From Aureimonas sp. Leaf324 (GTDB lineage: Bacteria > Pseudomonadota > Alphaproteobacteria > Rhizobiales > Rhizobiaceae): a DNA stretch of 64,000 nt. Positions 19,649 to 29,534 of this stretch are shown here, one piece after another (position 1 is the stretch's first letter; every line of letters begins with the position of its first letter). The position numbers were made by a program, and so were the translations under genes. The notes under the pieces are model-generated. The model saw only the letters and a program-made list of their open reading frames with translations. It ran no database searches and was not told the DNA's origin. The DNA lies in the NCBI RefSeq assembly GCF_001423245.1, contig NZ_LMOH01000004.1:1-64000 (forward strand), written 5' to 3'.

Positions 19649-20473
19649 CGTCGCTCCGTCGCTGGTTCGGATCGCTTCTAGACCAGTTTCTTCCGCGCTG
19701 CACAGGGGGTCCCGTGGCAGCCAGATCGCAGCGGGAAGGCCGTGCGCGTCGCGCTCCGGCGGGTCCGGCGAGGGCCGCGCCCGGCCCGCCGCCACCGCGC
19801 GCGCCACCATCAGCATCGCGCAGGCGTCGATGCGGTCGTCCTCGCCGACGCCGCGCGGCCGCGGGGCGAGGAGAAGCGCCGGCGGAAGGCCCGAGCGTTC
19901 GAGGAGCGCGCGGCGCTCGTCGAGCCCCGGCTCGTTCGGCCGGCCGCCGCGCTTCTTCGGATGCGCCATCGCCGTGCCGCCGTTCAGGGCGGCGAAGGCC
20001 GCCTCGGGATGGCTCTCGAGAACGCGGTCCGCGAGCGCCGGCTCGGCGCGCAGGAGCCGGTCGATCTCGAGGATCTTCGGAAACAGCATGAAGCCCTGGC
20101 GCGAGACGCCGCGCGCCGGCTCGGAGCGCGCTCGTGCCAGCGCCGAGGCGCGGGCGTGCGCAGTGGCCCGCGCCGCCTCCGAGCCGTGCGGCCCGTCCCA
20201 GGCCTCGACCGCCGCGCGCGCGGGGATCGCAAAGAGGCTCGACCGGCGGGCCCCCAGCATCGGGCGCACCGCGGTCTCGGCCGCGCGCCCCAAGCCGCGG
20301 ATCGCCTCGGGCAGGCCGATCGGCATGTCGACGACGACGATCGCATCGCCCGGCAGGGCGCGGAGGAGGCTCTCGAAACTCGCGTGGACGGCGAGCGCCG
20401 TCGCGCCGTCCTCGTACTCCACCGCCGCGATCCAGCCGCCGGGGCAGCCATCCACACCGGCGAGCGTCTTCAC
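18986..20473 (-). CDS. DUF429 domain fused in frame to beta-carbonic anhydrase
   Basis: One uninterrupted 495-codon frame. Residues 1 to about 255 form a DUF429 protein with TLAGVDGCPGGWIAAV, VVVDMPIGLPE, SHPEAAFAAL and DDRIDACAMLMVARAV. That family has an RNase H-like fold, often called a predicted nuclease. After the usual DUF429 end (LPAAIWLPRD), some 20 linker residues lead without a stop codon into a complete beta-carbonic anhydrase whose Met is residue 276. The GTG start overlaps the pdxY stop as GTGA, indicating translational coupling. Either a true fusion or, less likely, two products from one frame. Confidence 0.7.
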   Translation of the reverse strand: MKTLAGVDGCPGGWIAAVEYEDGATALAVHASFESLLRALPGDAIVVVDMPIGLPEAIRGLGRAAETAVRPMLGARRSSLFAIPARAAVEAWDGPHGSEAARATAHARASALARARSEPARGVSRQGFMLFPKILEIDRLLRAEPALADRVLESHPEAAFAALNGGTAMAHPKKRGGRPNEPGLDERRALLERSGLPPALLLAPRPRGVGEDDRIDACAMLMVARAVAAGRARPSPDPPERDAHGLPAAIWLPRDPLCSAEETGLEAIRTSDGATMTLLPDALVSGYRSFVQGRYLQETQTYRALARDGQTPETMVIACCDSRAAPETIFGAGAGELFVVRNVANLVPPYNPDGEFHGTSAALEFAVQALKVKNIVVMGHGRCGGIKAALTTGAAPLSPGDFIGKWMSILQPVAETVAANELMTSGERQTALERISIRTSIANLRTFPYIAARERAGELNLYGAWFDISTAELWAMDAETGDFQRPLVDVEDAVI

Positions 20474-21375
20474 GCGCGCCGCCCGCCCCCCGCCGGCTGC
20501 AGCCGGCGCATCTGCACCATCGCCATCGGCGTCTTGAGGCTGTCGGCGTCGGTCTCGAGCGTCAGCTCGTCCTTGCCGCGCTTGGTGGTACGGGCGAGGA
20601 TCTCGAACACGGCGGCCGTCGTGCCCTGCAGCGCCTTCTCGCCCGTGGCGCCCGACAGGATGCGCGCCAGGAATACGGCACCGGTGAGGTCGCCGAGCCC
20701 ATTCGGCACGCCCTCGATGCGCCGGTGCTCGGCCAGCATCGCCGTCCCCTCCTCGACGAGGAGGTTGCCGATGCCGCCCCGCAGGAGCGGAAAGGCCGAG
20801 GTGACGACGACACGCGCCGGCCCGAGCGCGCTCGCCGCCTCCACGAGGTGGGCGTTGGTCGAGAACTCCAGCCCGGTGAGGAACTCGAGCTCGAACCGGT
20901 TGGGCGTCGCGATGTCGGCGCGCGGCACGAGGAGGTCGCGCACTGCCGCCACGGTCTCGGCCGGCTGGTAGAGCCGCCCGCCCCCGTCCCCGCCGTCGCC
21001 GAGCACGGGATCGCAGAGATAGAGCGCCTGGGGGTTGGCGCGGCGCACGGCGTCCACCAGCTTCGCCACCGGTTCGACCTGGTGCGCGGCGCCGAAATAG
21101 CCGGAGATCACCGCTCCGACCTCGCCGAGCCAGGGCGCGCGCACGAGGTCGTCGACGAAGGCGGCGAACGCCGCCTCCTCCGGCACGATGCGCGTCGCCG
21201 GTCCGTGGCCGGGATGCCAGGGCAGGGTGACGGTCGGCACCGACCAGACGGGAAAGCCGAGCGATTCCAGCGCGAACACCACGGCGCGGTTGCCCACGGT
21301 GCCGCGCGCGACATGGCTCGAGATCGACAGGACGGCCGGCTTGTCGCCGCTGGCGGCGGATGCGGAAAGGCTCAT
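20470..21375 (-). CDS. pdxY: Pyridoxal kinase PdxY
   Basis: A 301-aa ribokinase-fold kinase. It has the N-terminal SISSHVARGTVGNRA, the substrate/ATP region LCDPVLGDGG, the EFLTGLEF region TPNRFELEFLTG and the anion-hole/catalytic motif GLGDLTGAVF (usually GTGD). It phosphorylates pyridoxal in vitamin B6 salvage. It is translationally coupled to the downstream DUF429-carbonic anhydrase frame through a four-base overlap, and a small membrane-protein gene lies immediately upstream. Confidence 0.9.
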   Translation of the reverse strand: MSLSASAASGDKPAVLSISSHVARGTVGNRAVVFALESLGFPVWSVPTVTLPWHPGHGPATRIVPEEAAFAAFVDDLVRAPWLGEVGAVISGYFGAAHQVEPVAKLVDAVRRANPQALYLCDPVLGDGGDGGGRLYQPAETVAAVRDLLVPRADIATPNRFELEFLTGLEFSTNAHLVEAASALGPARVVVTSAFPLLRGGIGNLLVEEGTAMLAEHRRIEGVPNGLGDLTGAVFLARILSGATGEKALQGTTAAVFEILARTTKRGKDELTLETDADSLKTPMAMVQMRRLQPAGGGRRA

Positions 21376-21384
21376 CGGCGTCCT

Positions 21385-21642
21385 TCAGAGGGCGGAGAGC
21401 TGATAGGCGAGCCCGATGGCCAGCCCGATCACCGCGACGAGGCCGGCCAGCCGGCCGATCCGCGTGCCGACCACCTCCATCCGGTCGGCGGGATCGGCGT
21501 CCGCCGCCCAGAAGTGGCGGCGCAGGCCCCGCGTCATGCTCTCGGCGGCGGCCCCGGTCTGGGGCTCGGTTTCCTGGCGCACGCGCCGCAGGATGGCCTC
21601 GGCCTCCTGCTGCCGCGCCCGATCGTCGGACGGGTTCGTCAT
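21385..21642 (-). CDS. Small single-helix membrane protein
   Basis: An 85-aa protein with a hydrophilic, Glu/Arg-rich N-terminal 55 residues and one C-terminal transmembrane segment (IGRLAGLVAVIGLAIGLAY). It would be tail-anchored. The ATG at 21642 precedes MTNPSDDRARQQ. It ends nine bases before pdxY on the same strand, so it is probably the first gene of the pdxY operon. No family recognised. Confidence 0.6.
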   Translation of the reverse strand: MTNPSDDRARQQEAEAILRRVRQETEPQTGAAAESMTRGLRRHFWAADADPADRMEVVGTRIGRLAGLVAVIGLAIGLAYQLSAL

Positions 21643-21878
21643 GGCCCGGACCCTCGCGCAAAAGCATGACGAGAGCAATACGAGCGCCGCCACGGATCGG
21701 GGCATCGACCGACCGCAGACATGACGGCCTGCCGCCCTATAAGTCTCGCATGGTGGCGGCCCGATCCGAGAAGCACGGTTGCCCCGACCCGGCCCTCATG
21801 GTCCCGTCACGGGCCGATGAGATGATTCGTTTCCAGCCCGACAAGGGCCGAACCGACCGACTTCCCGAGGGGACACGC

Positions 21879-24800
21879 ATGGCGACCGAGCCGAACCCGA
21901 CCAAGAACCGGATCATCGCCGGGGCTCTGGCCCTCCTGCCCGAGGCGGGCCCCAGCCGGCGGCTGGCGCCGCTCCTCTTCGCCCGGCCGCCCGCCGACGA
22001 CCTCGCGGCCTTCGCGCCGGAGGCCCTCGCCAAGCTCACCGACGAGGCGGCGGGCGCCCTGGAGCGGCACCGGCCGGGCCGGGCCGTCGTCTCGGTGCGG
22101 CGGCTGCGCGGCGAGCTGCGCGCCGGCGAGCCGGTGACTGCGATCACCATCGCCCATGACGACATGCCCTTCCTGTTCGATTCGGTCATCGCCGAGATCG
22201 CCGACCGGGCGCCGGCGATTCACGAGATCTCGCATCCGATCCTCAGCGTCGAGCGCGGCGCCGACGGCGCGCCCTTGAGTTTTGCCGAGCGCCGGCCCGG
22301 CGCCGCGGGCGGCGAGCCCGTCAGCCTGATCCAGGTCGTGATCGAGCCGATGCCGGACCCGGCGGCCGAGGAGGCGCTGGCACGCAACCTCGAGGCGATC
22401 CTCGGCGAAGTCGCCGTCGCCAATGCCGATTTTGCCGCCATGCGCGCGCGCGTCGGCGAGGCGGCCCGCACCATCGAGGCGCGCGCCGGCCGCGAGGCGA
22501 ATGCGGAGCGCGCAGCGAGCGAGCGCGAGGGCGCCGCGCTTGTCGACTGGCTCGCCAACGGCAACTTCATCTTCCTCGGCCTCCGCGAGTTCGCCTATCA
22601 CCCGGAGGGCGAGGCGCTGCGGCGCGTCGAGGAGAGCGACCTCGGCATCCTGCGCGATCCCGCTGTCAGGGTCCTGCGCCGCGAGGGCGCGGCCGAGGCG
22701 CCGAGCCCCGAGCTGCGGGCCTTCCTCGAGGATCCCGAGCCGCTGATCGTGGCGAAGGCCAACTCGCGCTCGCGCGTCCACCGCCGCGCCTACATGGACT
22801 ATGTCGGCATCAAGCTGCGCGACGCCGACGGGAAGCTGACGGGCGAGTTGCGCGTCGTCGGCCTCTTCGCCTCCTCGGCCTACACCCAGCCGCTCGCCTC
22901 GATCCCCTACCTGCGCGCCAAGGCCGCCACCGTCACCGAGCGCCTCGGCTTCTCGCCGAACTCCCATTCCGGCAAGGCGCTGGCCGTCGCGCTCGAGACC
23001 TATTCACGCGACGAGATGTTCCAGATCGACGTCGATCTTCTGGAGCGCTTCGTGTCGATCGTCACGGAACTCGGCGAGCGGCCGCGCATCCGCGTCCTGC
23101 CGCGCATCGACCGGTTCGACCGCTTCGTCTCGGTGCTCGTCTTCGTGCCGCGCGAGCGCTACGACGCGCGCCTGCGCGACGAGATCGGCGTGCTTCTCGC
23201 CGAGCGCTACGACGGCCACGTCTCGGCCTATTACCCGAACTTTCCCGAAGGCGCGCTCGCCTCGATCCACTTCATCATCGGGCGCTCCGGCGGCCCGACG
23301 CCCGAACCCGACGAGGCCGAGCTCGAGGCGGAGATCGCCGCCATCGCGCGCGACTGGTCGCTCGCCTTCGAACGGGCGGCCGCGCGCGCCGGGCGGATCG
23401 GCGAACTGACGGCGCTCGCCCCCGGCCTTCCCGGCGGCTACCGCGATGCGGTCGACCCGCAGGAGGCGGTGGAGGACGCAGCGCGCATCCTCGACCTTCG
23501 CCCCGGCGCCCCGCTCGGCATCGACTTCTACCGCCGCGAGGGCGACGAGGACGCCTCGCTGCGGCTCAAGATCTTCCACCTCGCAGAGGCTTTGCCGCTG
23601 TCGCGCCGGGTGCCGATCCTGGAGAACATGGGCTTCTCGCCGCTCGCCGAGCAGACGCACGAGATCGCGCGCGCCGACGGCAGCCATGTCTGGCTCCACG
23701 ACATGGAGCTGATCCCGCGCTCGGGCAACATCGCCGCGCTCGCCGACAAGGGCTTGGCGCTGGAGGCGACGCTGCAGGCCGTGGTCGACGGGCGGATCGA
23801 GGACGACGCCTTCAACGCGCTGGTGTTCTCGGCCGGGCTCGACTGGCGCGAGGCGAACGTCCTGCGCGCCTATGCGCGGTATCTGCGCCAGACCGGCTTT
23901 GCGACGACGGCCGAATTCATGGCGCAGGTGCTGGAGCGCCAGCCGGGCGTCGCGCGCGCGCTGATCGAGCTGTTCGCGGGCGCCTTCGATCCGGCGCGGG
24001 AGCACCGGCCGGACGCGCTGCCGGAGGAGTTGGCCGGCGACGCGGAGGCGGCGCAAGCGGCCGCGCGCGGCGCGCTGTTGCCGCTCCTCACCCTCCGCCA
24101 GGCGCTCGACGCGATCACCAGCCTCGACGAGGACCGCGTGGTGCGCCGGCTGATGGGCGCGGTGCTGGCGACCCTTCGCACCAACTTCTACGCCGTGCCC
24201 GACGTCTCGGCCGACCCGAACTCGGTGCCGACCGCGGTGAAGCCCGCGCTTGCCTTCAAGATCGATCCGCACCGCATCGAGGGCATGCCCGCGCCCGTGC
24301 CCTACCGCGAGATCTTCGTGTTCGACGCGCGCGTCGAGGGCGTCCACCTGCGCTTCGGCCCGGTGGCGCGCGGCGGCCTGCGCTGGTCCGACCGCTCCCA
24401 GGACTACCGCACCGAGATCCTCGGCCTCGTGAAGGCGCAGCAGGTCAAGAACGCCGTCATCGTGCCGGTCGGCTCCAAGGGCGGCTTCTACCCCAAGCGC
24501 CTCGCCGACGCCTCCAACCGCGAGGCCTGGTTCGAGAGCGGGCGCGCCGCCTATGTCGTCTTCATCGCCTCGCTTCTGTCGGTCACCGACAATATCGAGC
24601 CGTCCGGCGAGACGGTGACGCCGACCGGCGTCATCGCCTATGACGACCTCGATCCCTATTTCGTGGTGGCGGCCGACAAGGGCACGGCGACCTTCTCCGA
24701 CACCGCCAATGCGGTGGCGCGGGCGCGCGGCTTCTGGCTGGACGACGCCTTCGCCTCCGGCGGATCGGCCGGCTACGACCACAAGGCGATGGGCATCACC

Positions 24801-26762
24801 GCGCGCGGCGCCTGGGAGGCGGTCAAGCGCCACTTCCGCGAGATGGGCCGCGACGGCCGCGCGTGGGACATCCAGTCCGAGCCCTTCACGGTGGCCGGCT
24901 GCGGCGACATGTCGGGCGACGTCTTCGGCAACGGCATGCTCCTGTCGCGCAAGATCCGCTTGGTCGCGGCCTTCGACCACCGCGACATCTTCATCGACCC
25001 GAACCCGGACGAGGAGCGCTCGTTCAACGAACGCCAGCGCCTCTTCGCCCTGCCCCGCTCGTCCTGGGCCGACTTCGACCGTTCGGTGATCTCCACGGGG
25101 GGCGGCGTCTTCTCGCGGCGCGACAAGCTGATCCGCCTGTCGCCGGAGGCCGCCGCCGCGATCGGCCTCGACAAGACCTCGGGCACGCCCGCCGAGATCA
25201 TCACGGCGATCCTGAAGGCCCCGGTCGACCTTCTCTGGTTCGGCGGCATCGGCACCTATATCCGCGCCTCCACCGAGACCAACCTCGACGTCGGCGACCG
25301 CGCCAACGACCCGGTCCGCATCGCCGGCCGCGAGGTGCGCGCCAAGGTGATCGGCGAGGGCGCCAATCTCGGGCTGACTCAAGGAGGCCGCATCGAGGCG
25401 GCGCGCTCGGGCGTCCGGCTCAACACCGACGCGATCGACAACTCGGCCGGCGTCAACACGTCGGACGTCGAGGTCAACTTCAAGATCGCGCTGCGCCAGC
25501 CGCTCGCCGAAGGGCGCCTGTCGCGCGAGGAGCGCGACCGGCTGCTCGGCTCGATGACCGACGAGGTGGCGCGGCTTGTGCTCGCCAACAACTATGCGCA
25601 GACGCTGGCGATCTCGCTGGAGGAGCGGGCGGGCGTCTCGCGACTTGCCCTGCAGGCGCGGCTGATGGCGGCGCTGGAGGAGACCGGGGCGCTCGACCGG
25701 CAGGTCGAGACCCTACCCTCGCCCGGCGCGATCGCCGACCTTCGCGCGCGGGGCCAGAGCCTGTCCCGGCCCGAGCTCGCCGTTCTCCTCGCCTATGCCA
25801 AGATCGATCTCTTCAACACGCTGGTCTCGGGTTCGCTGCCGGACGACCCCTACCTCGCCAGCCGCCTCATGGCCTATTTCCCGACGGCGCTGCGCGAGAA
25901 GTTCGAGGCCGACATCTCGGCTCACCGTCTGCGCCGGGAGATCGTCGCGACGGGGCTCGCCAACGCCTTCGTCAATCATCTCGGCGTGTCCTTCGCGACG
26001 GTGCTGCGCGACGCGACGGGCCGCTCGGGCTCCCATCTCGCCAGCGCCTATGTCGCCATCCACGACGGGTTCGCGATCGACGATCTCCTGCGCGAGATCG
26101 ACGCGCTCGACGCCCGGCTGCCGGGCGCGGTGCAGAATGATCTCTACGCCGCGGTGTCGTTCTTCCTCCAGGTCGGCGTCGTCGGCCTCGTCCGCTCTGG
26201 CGCCTTTGATCTCGGCGAGACGGTCGCCGCGCTCCGGCGCCTGTCGGCGGAGTTCGGGCCGGCCCTCGTCGAGATGGCGAGCGAGCACGCCCGCGCCGAT
26301 TTCGCCGCCCGGCAGTCGGCATGGGTCTCGGCCGGCGTGCCGGAGGAACTAGCGACCCGCATCGCCCGCCTGCCGCTTCTGGCGCTGGTGCCGGACGTCG
26401 AGCGTGTTTCACGTGAAACCGGCCGGTCCTTCGGCGAGGCGATGCGTGCGACCTTCGCGCTGACGCAGGCCCTCCACATCGGCCAGCTCGAAGAGGCGCT
26501 CGTGACGCTGCGCCCGACCGACTACTACGAGACGCTGGCGCTGGAGCGCGCCGGCAGCCAGATCGCCCGCGAGCGCAAGCGCCTGACGATCCTCGCGCTG
26601 AACGAGGGGAAGGGCGAGGACCCGGTCGCGGACTGGGCGGCGGCGGAGGGCGACACGCTGCGCGCGGCGGCCGAGCAGCTGCAGCGCCTCGCCGGCACCG
26701 GCGAGACCTCGGTCTCGCGCCTGACGCTGGCCGCGGGCCTCCTGCAGGATGTCGGGCTCTGA
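21879..26762 (+). CDS. gdhB: NAD-specific glutamate dehydrogenase, 180-kDa class
   Basis: A 1627-aa enzyme, the expected size for the large L_GDH-180 class. The long N-terminal part contains ACT-like regulatory segments (for example AITIAHDDMPFLFDSVI near residue 90). The catalytic region, near residues 830-1300, has GPVARGGLRWSDR, KAQQVKNAVIVPVGSKGGF and NAD-domain sequences. A long helical C-terminal domain follows. It deaminates glutamate to 2-oxoglutarate, feeding the TCA cycle. ATG at 21879 has GAGGGG upstream. A parS palindrome is embedded in the coding sequence at 26405-26420. Confidence 0.93.
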   Translation: MATEPNPTKNRIIAGALALLPEAGPSRRLAPLLFARPPADDLAAFAPEALAKLTDEAAGALERHRPGRAVVSVRRLRGELRAGEPVTAITIAHDDMPFLFDSVIAEIADRAPAIHEISHPILSVERGADGAPLSFAERRPGAAGGEPVSLIQVVIEPMPDPAAEEALARNLEAILGEVAVANADFAAMRARVGEAARTIEARAGREANAERAASEREGAALVDWLANGNFIFLGLREFAYHPEGEALRRVEESDLGILRDPAVRVLRREGAAEAPSPELRAFLEDPEPLIVAKANSRSRVHRRAYMDYVGIKLRDADGKLTGELRVVGLFASSAYTQPLASIPYLRAKAATVTERLGFSPNSHSGKALAVALETYSRDEMFQIDVDLLERFVSIVTELGERPRIRVLPRIDRFDRFVSVLVFVPRERYDARLRDEIGVLLAERYDGHVSAYYPNFPEGALASIHFIIGRSGGPTPEPDEAELEAEIAAIARDWSLAFERAAARAGRIGELTALAPGLPGGYRDAVDPQEAVEDAARILDLRPGAPLGIDFYRREGDEDASLRLKIFHLAEALPLSRRVPILENMGFSPLAEQTHEIARADGSHVWLHDMELIPRSGNIAALADKGLALEATLQAVVDGRIEDDAFNALVFSAGLDWREANVLRAYARYLRQTGFATTAEFMAQVLERQPGVARALIELFAGAFDPAREHRPDALPEELAGDAEAAQAAARGALLPLLTLRQALDAITSLDEDRVVRRLMGAVLATLRTNFYAVPDVSADPNSVPTAVKPALAFKIDPHRIEGMPAPVPYREIFVFDARVEGVHLRFGPVARGGLRWSDRSQDYRTEILGLVKAQQVKNAVIVPVGSKGGFYPKRLADASNREAWFESGRAAYVVFIASLLSVTDNIEPSGETVTPTGVIAYDDLDPYFVVAADKGTATFSDTANAVARARGFWLDDAFASGGSAGYDHKAMGITARGAWEAVKRHFREMGRDGRAWDIQSEPFTVAGCGDMSGDVFGNGMLLSRKIRLVAAFDHRDIFIDPNPDEERSFNERQRLFALPRSSWADFDRSVISTGGGVFSRRDKLIRLSPEAAAAIGLDKTSGTPAEIITAILKAPVDLLWFGGIGTYIRASTETNLDVGDRANDPVRIAGREVRAKVIGEGANLGLTQGGRIEAARSGVRLNTDAIDNSAGVNTSDVEVNFKIALRQPLAEGRLSREERDRLLGSMTDEVARLVLANNYAQTLAISLEERAGVSRLALQARLMAALEETGALDRQVETLPSPGAIADLRARGQSLSRPELAVLLAYAKIDLFNTLVSGSLPDDPYLASRLMAYFPTALREKFEADISAHRLRREIVATGLANAFVNHLGVSFATVLRDATGRSGSHLASAYVAIHDGFAIDDLLREIDALDARLPGAVQNDLYAAVSFFLQVGVVGLVRSGAFDLGETVAALRRLSAEFGPALVEMASEHARADFAARQSAWVSAGVPEELATRIARLPLLALVPDVERVSRETGRSFGEAMRATFALTQALHIGQLEEALVTLRPTDYYETLALERAGSQIARERKRLTILALNEGKGEDPVADWAAAEGDTLRAAAEQLQRLAGTGETSVSRLTLAAGLLQDVGL
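26405..26420. other. parS: parS site 2, inside gdhB
   Basis: TGTTTCACGTGAAACC carries the perfect 14-bp core GTTTCACGTGAAAC. It is read in the gdhB frame as VSRET, the same peptide produced by the parS copy inside rsmG. Confidence 0.9.
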
Positions 26763-26875
26763 CGACCGACAACACACCTCGTCCAGCGACCTGATGATGG
26801 CTGGCCGAGTGTCCTGAAAAAGGTGGGCGCGCCCCCGTCCGGCCCGGTGCGGCCGGCGGAGCATCGCTCCGGCGG

Positions 26876-27223
26876 TCAGGTCGGGTTGGCGCTTCCCGTC
26901 GCGTTCGGCTCATCGGGCACCGTGCCCGGCGGGATCACCGGCGTCGTGCCCGGATCGGGAGCCGGCACCGGCGCCTCGACACTGGGCATGCCGGTATCGG
27001 GCGGCGTCAGCACACCGCCGCAATCGGCCAGCTGGCCGCTCAGCGTCTGGCCGTCGGCAGCCCCGGGCTGGGCCGCGCAGGGGTCGGTCGAGGGCGGGAT
27101 CGCCTGCGCGCCCGTATCGGGAACGCTCGGCGCGGGCGCGGGCGGGCTCGTGGTCTGCGCGCCGGCCGGCACGGCGCTCCAGAGAAGCGCGGCGCAAAGG
27201 GCGGTCGTCATGCGATGGGTCAT
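26876..27223 (-). CDS. Small exported Pro-rich protein
   Basis: A 115-aa protein with a signal peptide ([22 protein letters not shown], cleavage near residue 22). The mature region is Pro/Thr/Gly-rich and largely disordered, with two cysteines (DPCAAQ and LADCGG). AGGAG precedes the ATG at 27223. The opposite strand also has an open frame over this region, but it lacks such a start and a sensible protein profile. Function unknown. Confidence 0.6.
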   Translation of the reverse strand: MTHRMTTALCAALLWSAVPAGAQTTSPPAPAPSVPDTGAQAIPPSTDPCAAQPGAADGQTLSGQLADCGGVLTPPDTGMPSVEAPVPAPDPGTTPVIPPGTVPDEPNATGSANPT

Positions 27224-27337
27224 CGGAGCACTCCTGTTCGTCCCGAACAACGCCGACCGGCGGCGATCGCTCCCGCCCCGCGGTCCCGCGACGAGCCGCA
27301 GGTGGCGGGCGGACGGGCGGCTTGCTAAGCCGGAGGG

Positions 27338-27793
27338 ATGGACCTGCTCGCCCCCGCCGCCCCTCTCCTGCCCCGCCTGACGCTCGGGCAGGTCTCCGAC
27401 TTCCTGGAGGCCGCCTTTCCGCCCGAGGCACGGCCCGCGCTCGGCACGCCTGTCGACCTTCGGCCCGGACGCCTGCGGATGCGCCTCGACCCCGTTCCCG
27501 CGATGCTGCGGCCGGGCGCGATCGTGTCCGGCCCGACGCTGATGGCGCTTGCCGATGTCGCCGCCTACGCGGTGATCGCCGCCCATCACGGACCGGAGGC
27601 GATGGCGCTCACCAACACCCTGTCGATCGCCTTCCTGCGCCCCGGCCGCCCCGAGCCGGTCTTTGCGGACGCCGATCTCCTGAAGCTCGGCCGCCGCACC
27701 GCGACGGTCGACGTCCGCCTGTGGCAGGGCGACGCGCACCGGCTCGTCGCGCAGGCGACGGTCGGTTACATCCTGCCGGACGCAGCCGCCTGA
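27338..27793 (+). CDS. PaaI-family hotdog thioesterase
   Basis: A 151-aa hotdog-fold protein. The [21 protein letters not shown] segment is the central helix of PaaI/4HBT thioesterases, followed by [14 protein letters not shown] and the strand VDVRLWQGD. Such enzymes hydrolyse acyl- or aryl-CoA thioesters, but the substrate is not predictable. The GGAGGG ribosome-binding site is unusually close to the ATG. It converges on purH with a 10-base gap. Confidence 0.75.
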   Translation: MDLLAPAAPLLPRLTLGQVSDFLEAAFPPEARPALGTPVDLRPGRLRMRLDPVPAMLRPGAIVSGPTLMALADVAAYAVIAAHHGPEAMALTNTLSIAFLRPGRPEPVFADADLLKLGRRTATVDVRLWQGDAHRLVAQATVGYILPDAAA

Positions 27794-27803
27794 CCCATGT
27801 CCG

Positions 27804-29417
27804 TCAGTGCCGGAAGTGGCGCATGCCGGTGAAGACCATGGCGATGTCGTTGTCGTCGGCCGCCTGGATCACCTCGGCGTCGCGCATCGAGCCGCCCGGC
27901 TGGATCACCGCGCGCGCGCCGGCGGCAACCGCCGAAAGAAGGCCGTCGGCGAAGGGGAAGAAGGCGTCGGAGGCGACCACCGAGCCCTGCGTCAGCACCG
28001 GGCCGCCGGCGCCTCTCGCGGCGTCCTCGGCCTTGCGGGCGGCGATGCGGGCGGAGTCGACACGGCTCATCTGGCCGGCGCCGATGCCGACGGTGGCGAT
28101 ATTCCTGGCATAGACGATGGCATTCGATTTCACGTGCTTGGCGACGCGGAAGGCAAAGCGCAGGTCGGCCATCTCGGCCTCGCTCGGCGCGCGCTTCGTC
28201 ACCACCTTGAGGTCGAGCGCGTCCACCGTGCCGGAATCGCGCGACTGGACGAGGAGGCCGCCCGCCACCGACTTCACCAGAAGCCCCGCCGCGCGCGGGT
28301 CGGGCAGGCCGCCGGTGAGGAGGAGGCGCAGGTTCTTCTTGGCCGCCACCAGCGCGATCGCCTCCTCGTCGGCGTCGGGCGCGATGATGACCTCGGTGAA
28401 GACCTTGACGATCTCGGCGGCCGACGCCGCGTCGAGCCGCCGGTTCAGCGCCACGATGCCGCCGAAGGCCGAGACCGGGTCGCAAGCAAGCGCGCGTTCG
28501 TAGGCGTCGAGGATCGAGGCGCCTTCCGCGACGCCGCAGGGGTTGGCGTGCTTGATGATCGCGACGGCCGCCGTGCGGGCGGCGTCGAACTCGGCGACGA
28601 GCTCGAACGCGGCGTCGGTGTCGTTGATGTTGTTGTAGGACAGTTCCTTGCCCTGCACCTGCCGCGCGGTGGCGACGCCCGGGCGCTGCGAGCCGTCGAG
28701 ATAGAAGGCGGCCGACTGGTGCGGGTTCTCGCCGTAGCGCAGGCTGGAGGCGAGCGTGCCGGCAAAGGCGCGCCGCGCCGGGGCCGCGTCGCCGGTCTCG
28801 GCCGCGAACCAGGTGGAGACCGCCGCATCGTAGGCCGCCGTCATGCCGTAGGCCTTGGCGGCGAGGCGCCGGCGGCGCTCGAGGCCGATCGCGCCCCCGT
28901 TCTCGCGAAGCTCCTCAAGGAACGCCGTGTAGTCGGCCGGGTCGGTAAGGACCGAAACATAGGCGTGGTTCTTGGCGCCGGCTCGGATCATCGCGGGACC
29001 GCCGATGTCGATGTTCTCGATGATCGAGGCGCGGTCGGCGCCCGACGCCACGGTCTCGGCAAACGGGTAGAGGTTGACGACGAGAAGGTCGATGCCGTGG
29101 ATGCCGTGCGTCTCCATCGCGCCGGCATGCGCCGGGTCGGCGCGGATGCCGAGCAGCCCGCCATGGACGTTCGGATGCAGCGTCTTGACGCGGCCGTCCA
29201 TGATCTCGGGAAAGCCGGTCAGCTCCGAGACGTCGCGCACCGGCAGCCCGGCGGCTTCCAGCGCCGCGCGCGAGCCGCCGGTCGAGACGAGTTCGACGCC
29301 GAGCTCGACGAGCCCGCGCGCCAGATCCACCATGCCGGCCTTGTCGAACACCGACAGGAGGGCGCGGGCGACCGTGTGCCGGTCGGGAGCGGGGGTGCGG
29401 TTGGCGGCGACGGCCAT
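27804..29417 (-). CDS. purH: Bifunctional AICAR transformylase/IMP cyclohydrolase
   Basis: A 537-aa enzyme catalysing the last two steps of IMP synthesis. The N-terminal MGS-like IMP cyclohydrolase domain (about 1-200) has [11 protein letters not shown] and [15 protein letters not shown]. The C-terminal AICAR transformylase has [24 protein letters not shown] and [11 protein letters not shown] at 29417 is preferred because AAAGGA lies about 8 bases upstream. ATG at 29426 sits directly on that motif. The heparinase/rsmB genes upstream are the usual Hyphomicrobiales neighbours. Confidence 0.95.
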   Translation of the reverse strand: MAVAANRTPAPDRHTVARALLSVFDKAGMVDLARGLVELGVELVSTGGSRAALEAAGLPVRDVSELTGFPEIMDGRVKTLHPNVHGGLLGIRADPAHAGAMETHGIHGIDLLVVNLYPFAETVASGADRASIIENIDIGGPAMIRAGAKNHAYVSVLTDPADYTAFLEELRENGGAIGLERRRRLAAKAYGMTAAYDAAVSTWFAAETGDAAPARRAFAGTLASSLRYGENPHQSAAFYLDGSQRPGVATARQVQGKELSYNNINDTDAAFELVAEFDAARTAAVAIIKHANPCGVAEGASILDAYERALACDPVSAFGGIVALNRRLDAASAAEIVKVFTEVIIAPDADEEAIALVAAKKNLRLLLTGGLPDPRAAGLLVKSVAGGLLVQSRDSGTVDALDLKVVTKRAPSEAEMADLRFAFRVAKHVKSNAIVYARNIATVGIGAGQMSRVDSARIAARKAEDAARGAGGPVLTQGSVVASDAFFPFADGLLSAVAAGARAVIQPGGSMRDAEVIQAADDNDIAMVFTGMRHFRH

Positions 29418-29534
29418 GGGGAGCATCCTTTTCGAAGGCGGCATGGGGCGCCGCCTCCGGCCGAAGGCGCGCCGTTCGTGCCGCCCCCATAGGACGGGCG
29501 CGCGCGCCGCACAACCGCCCGGCGGGACGGAAGG

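Noticed and set aside
23004-25382. Long minus-strand open frame opposite gdhB
   Set aside because: Antisense to the catalytic region of glutamate dehydrogenase, with low-complexity Arg/Val/Asp-rich composition.
28127-28136. ATTTCACGTG inside purH, parS-like
   Set aside because: Right half-site does not match (CTTG instead of AAAC); coincidental half palindrome.
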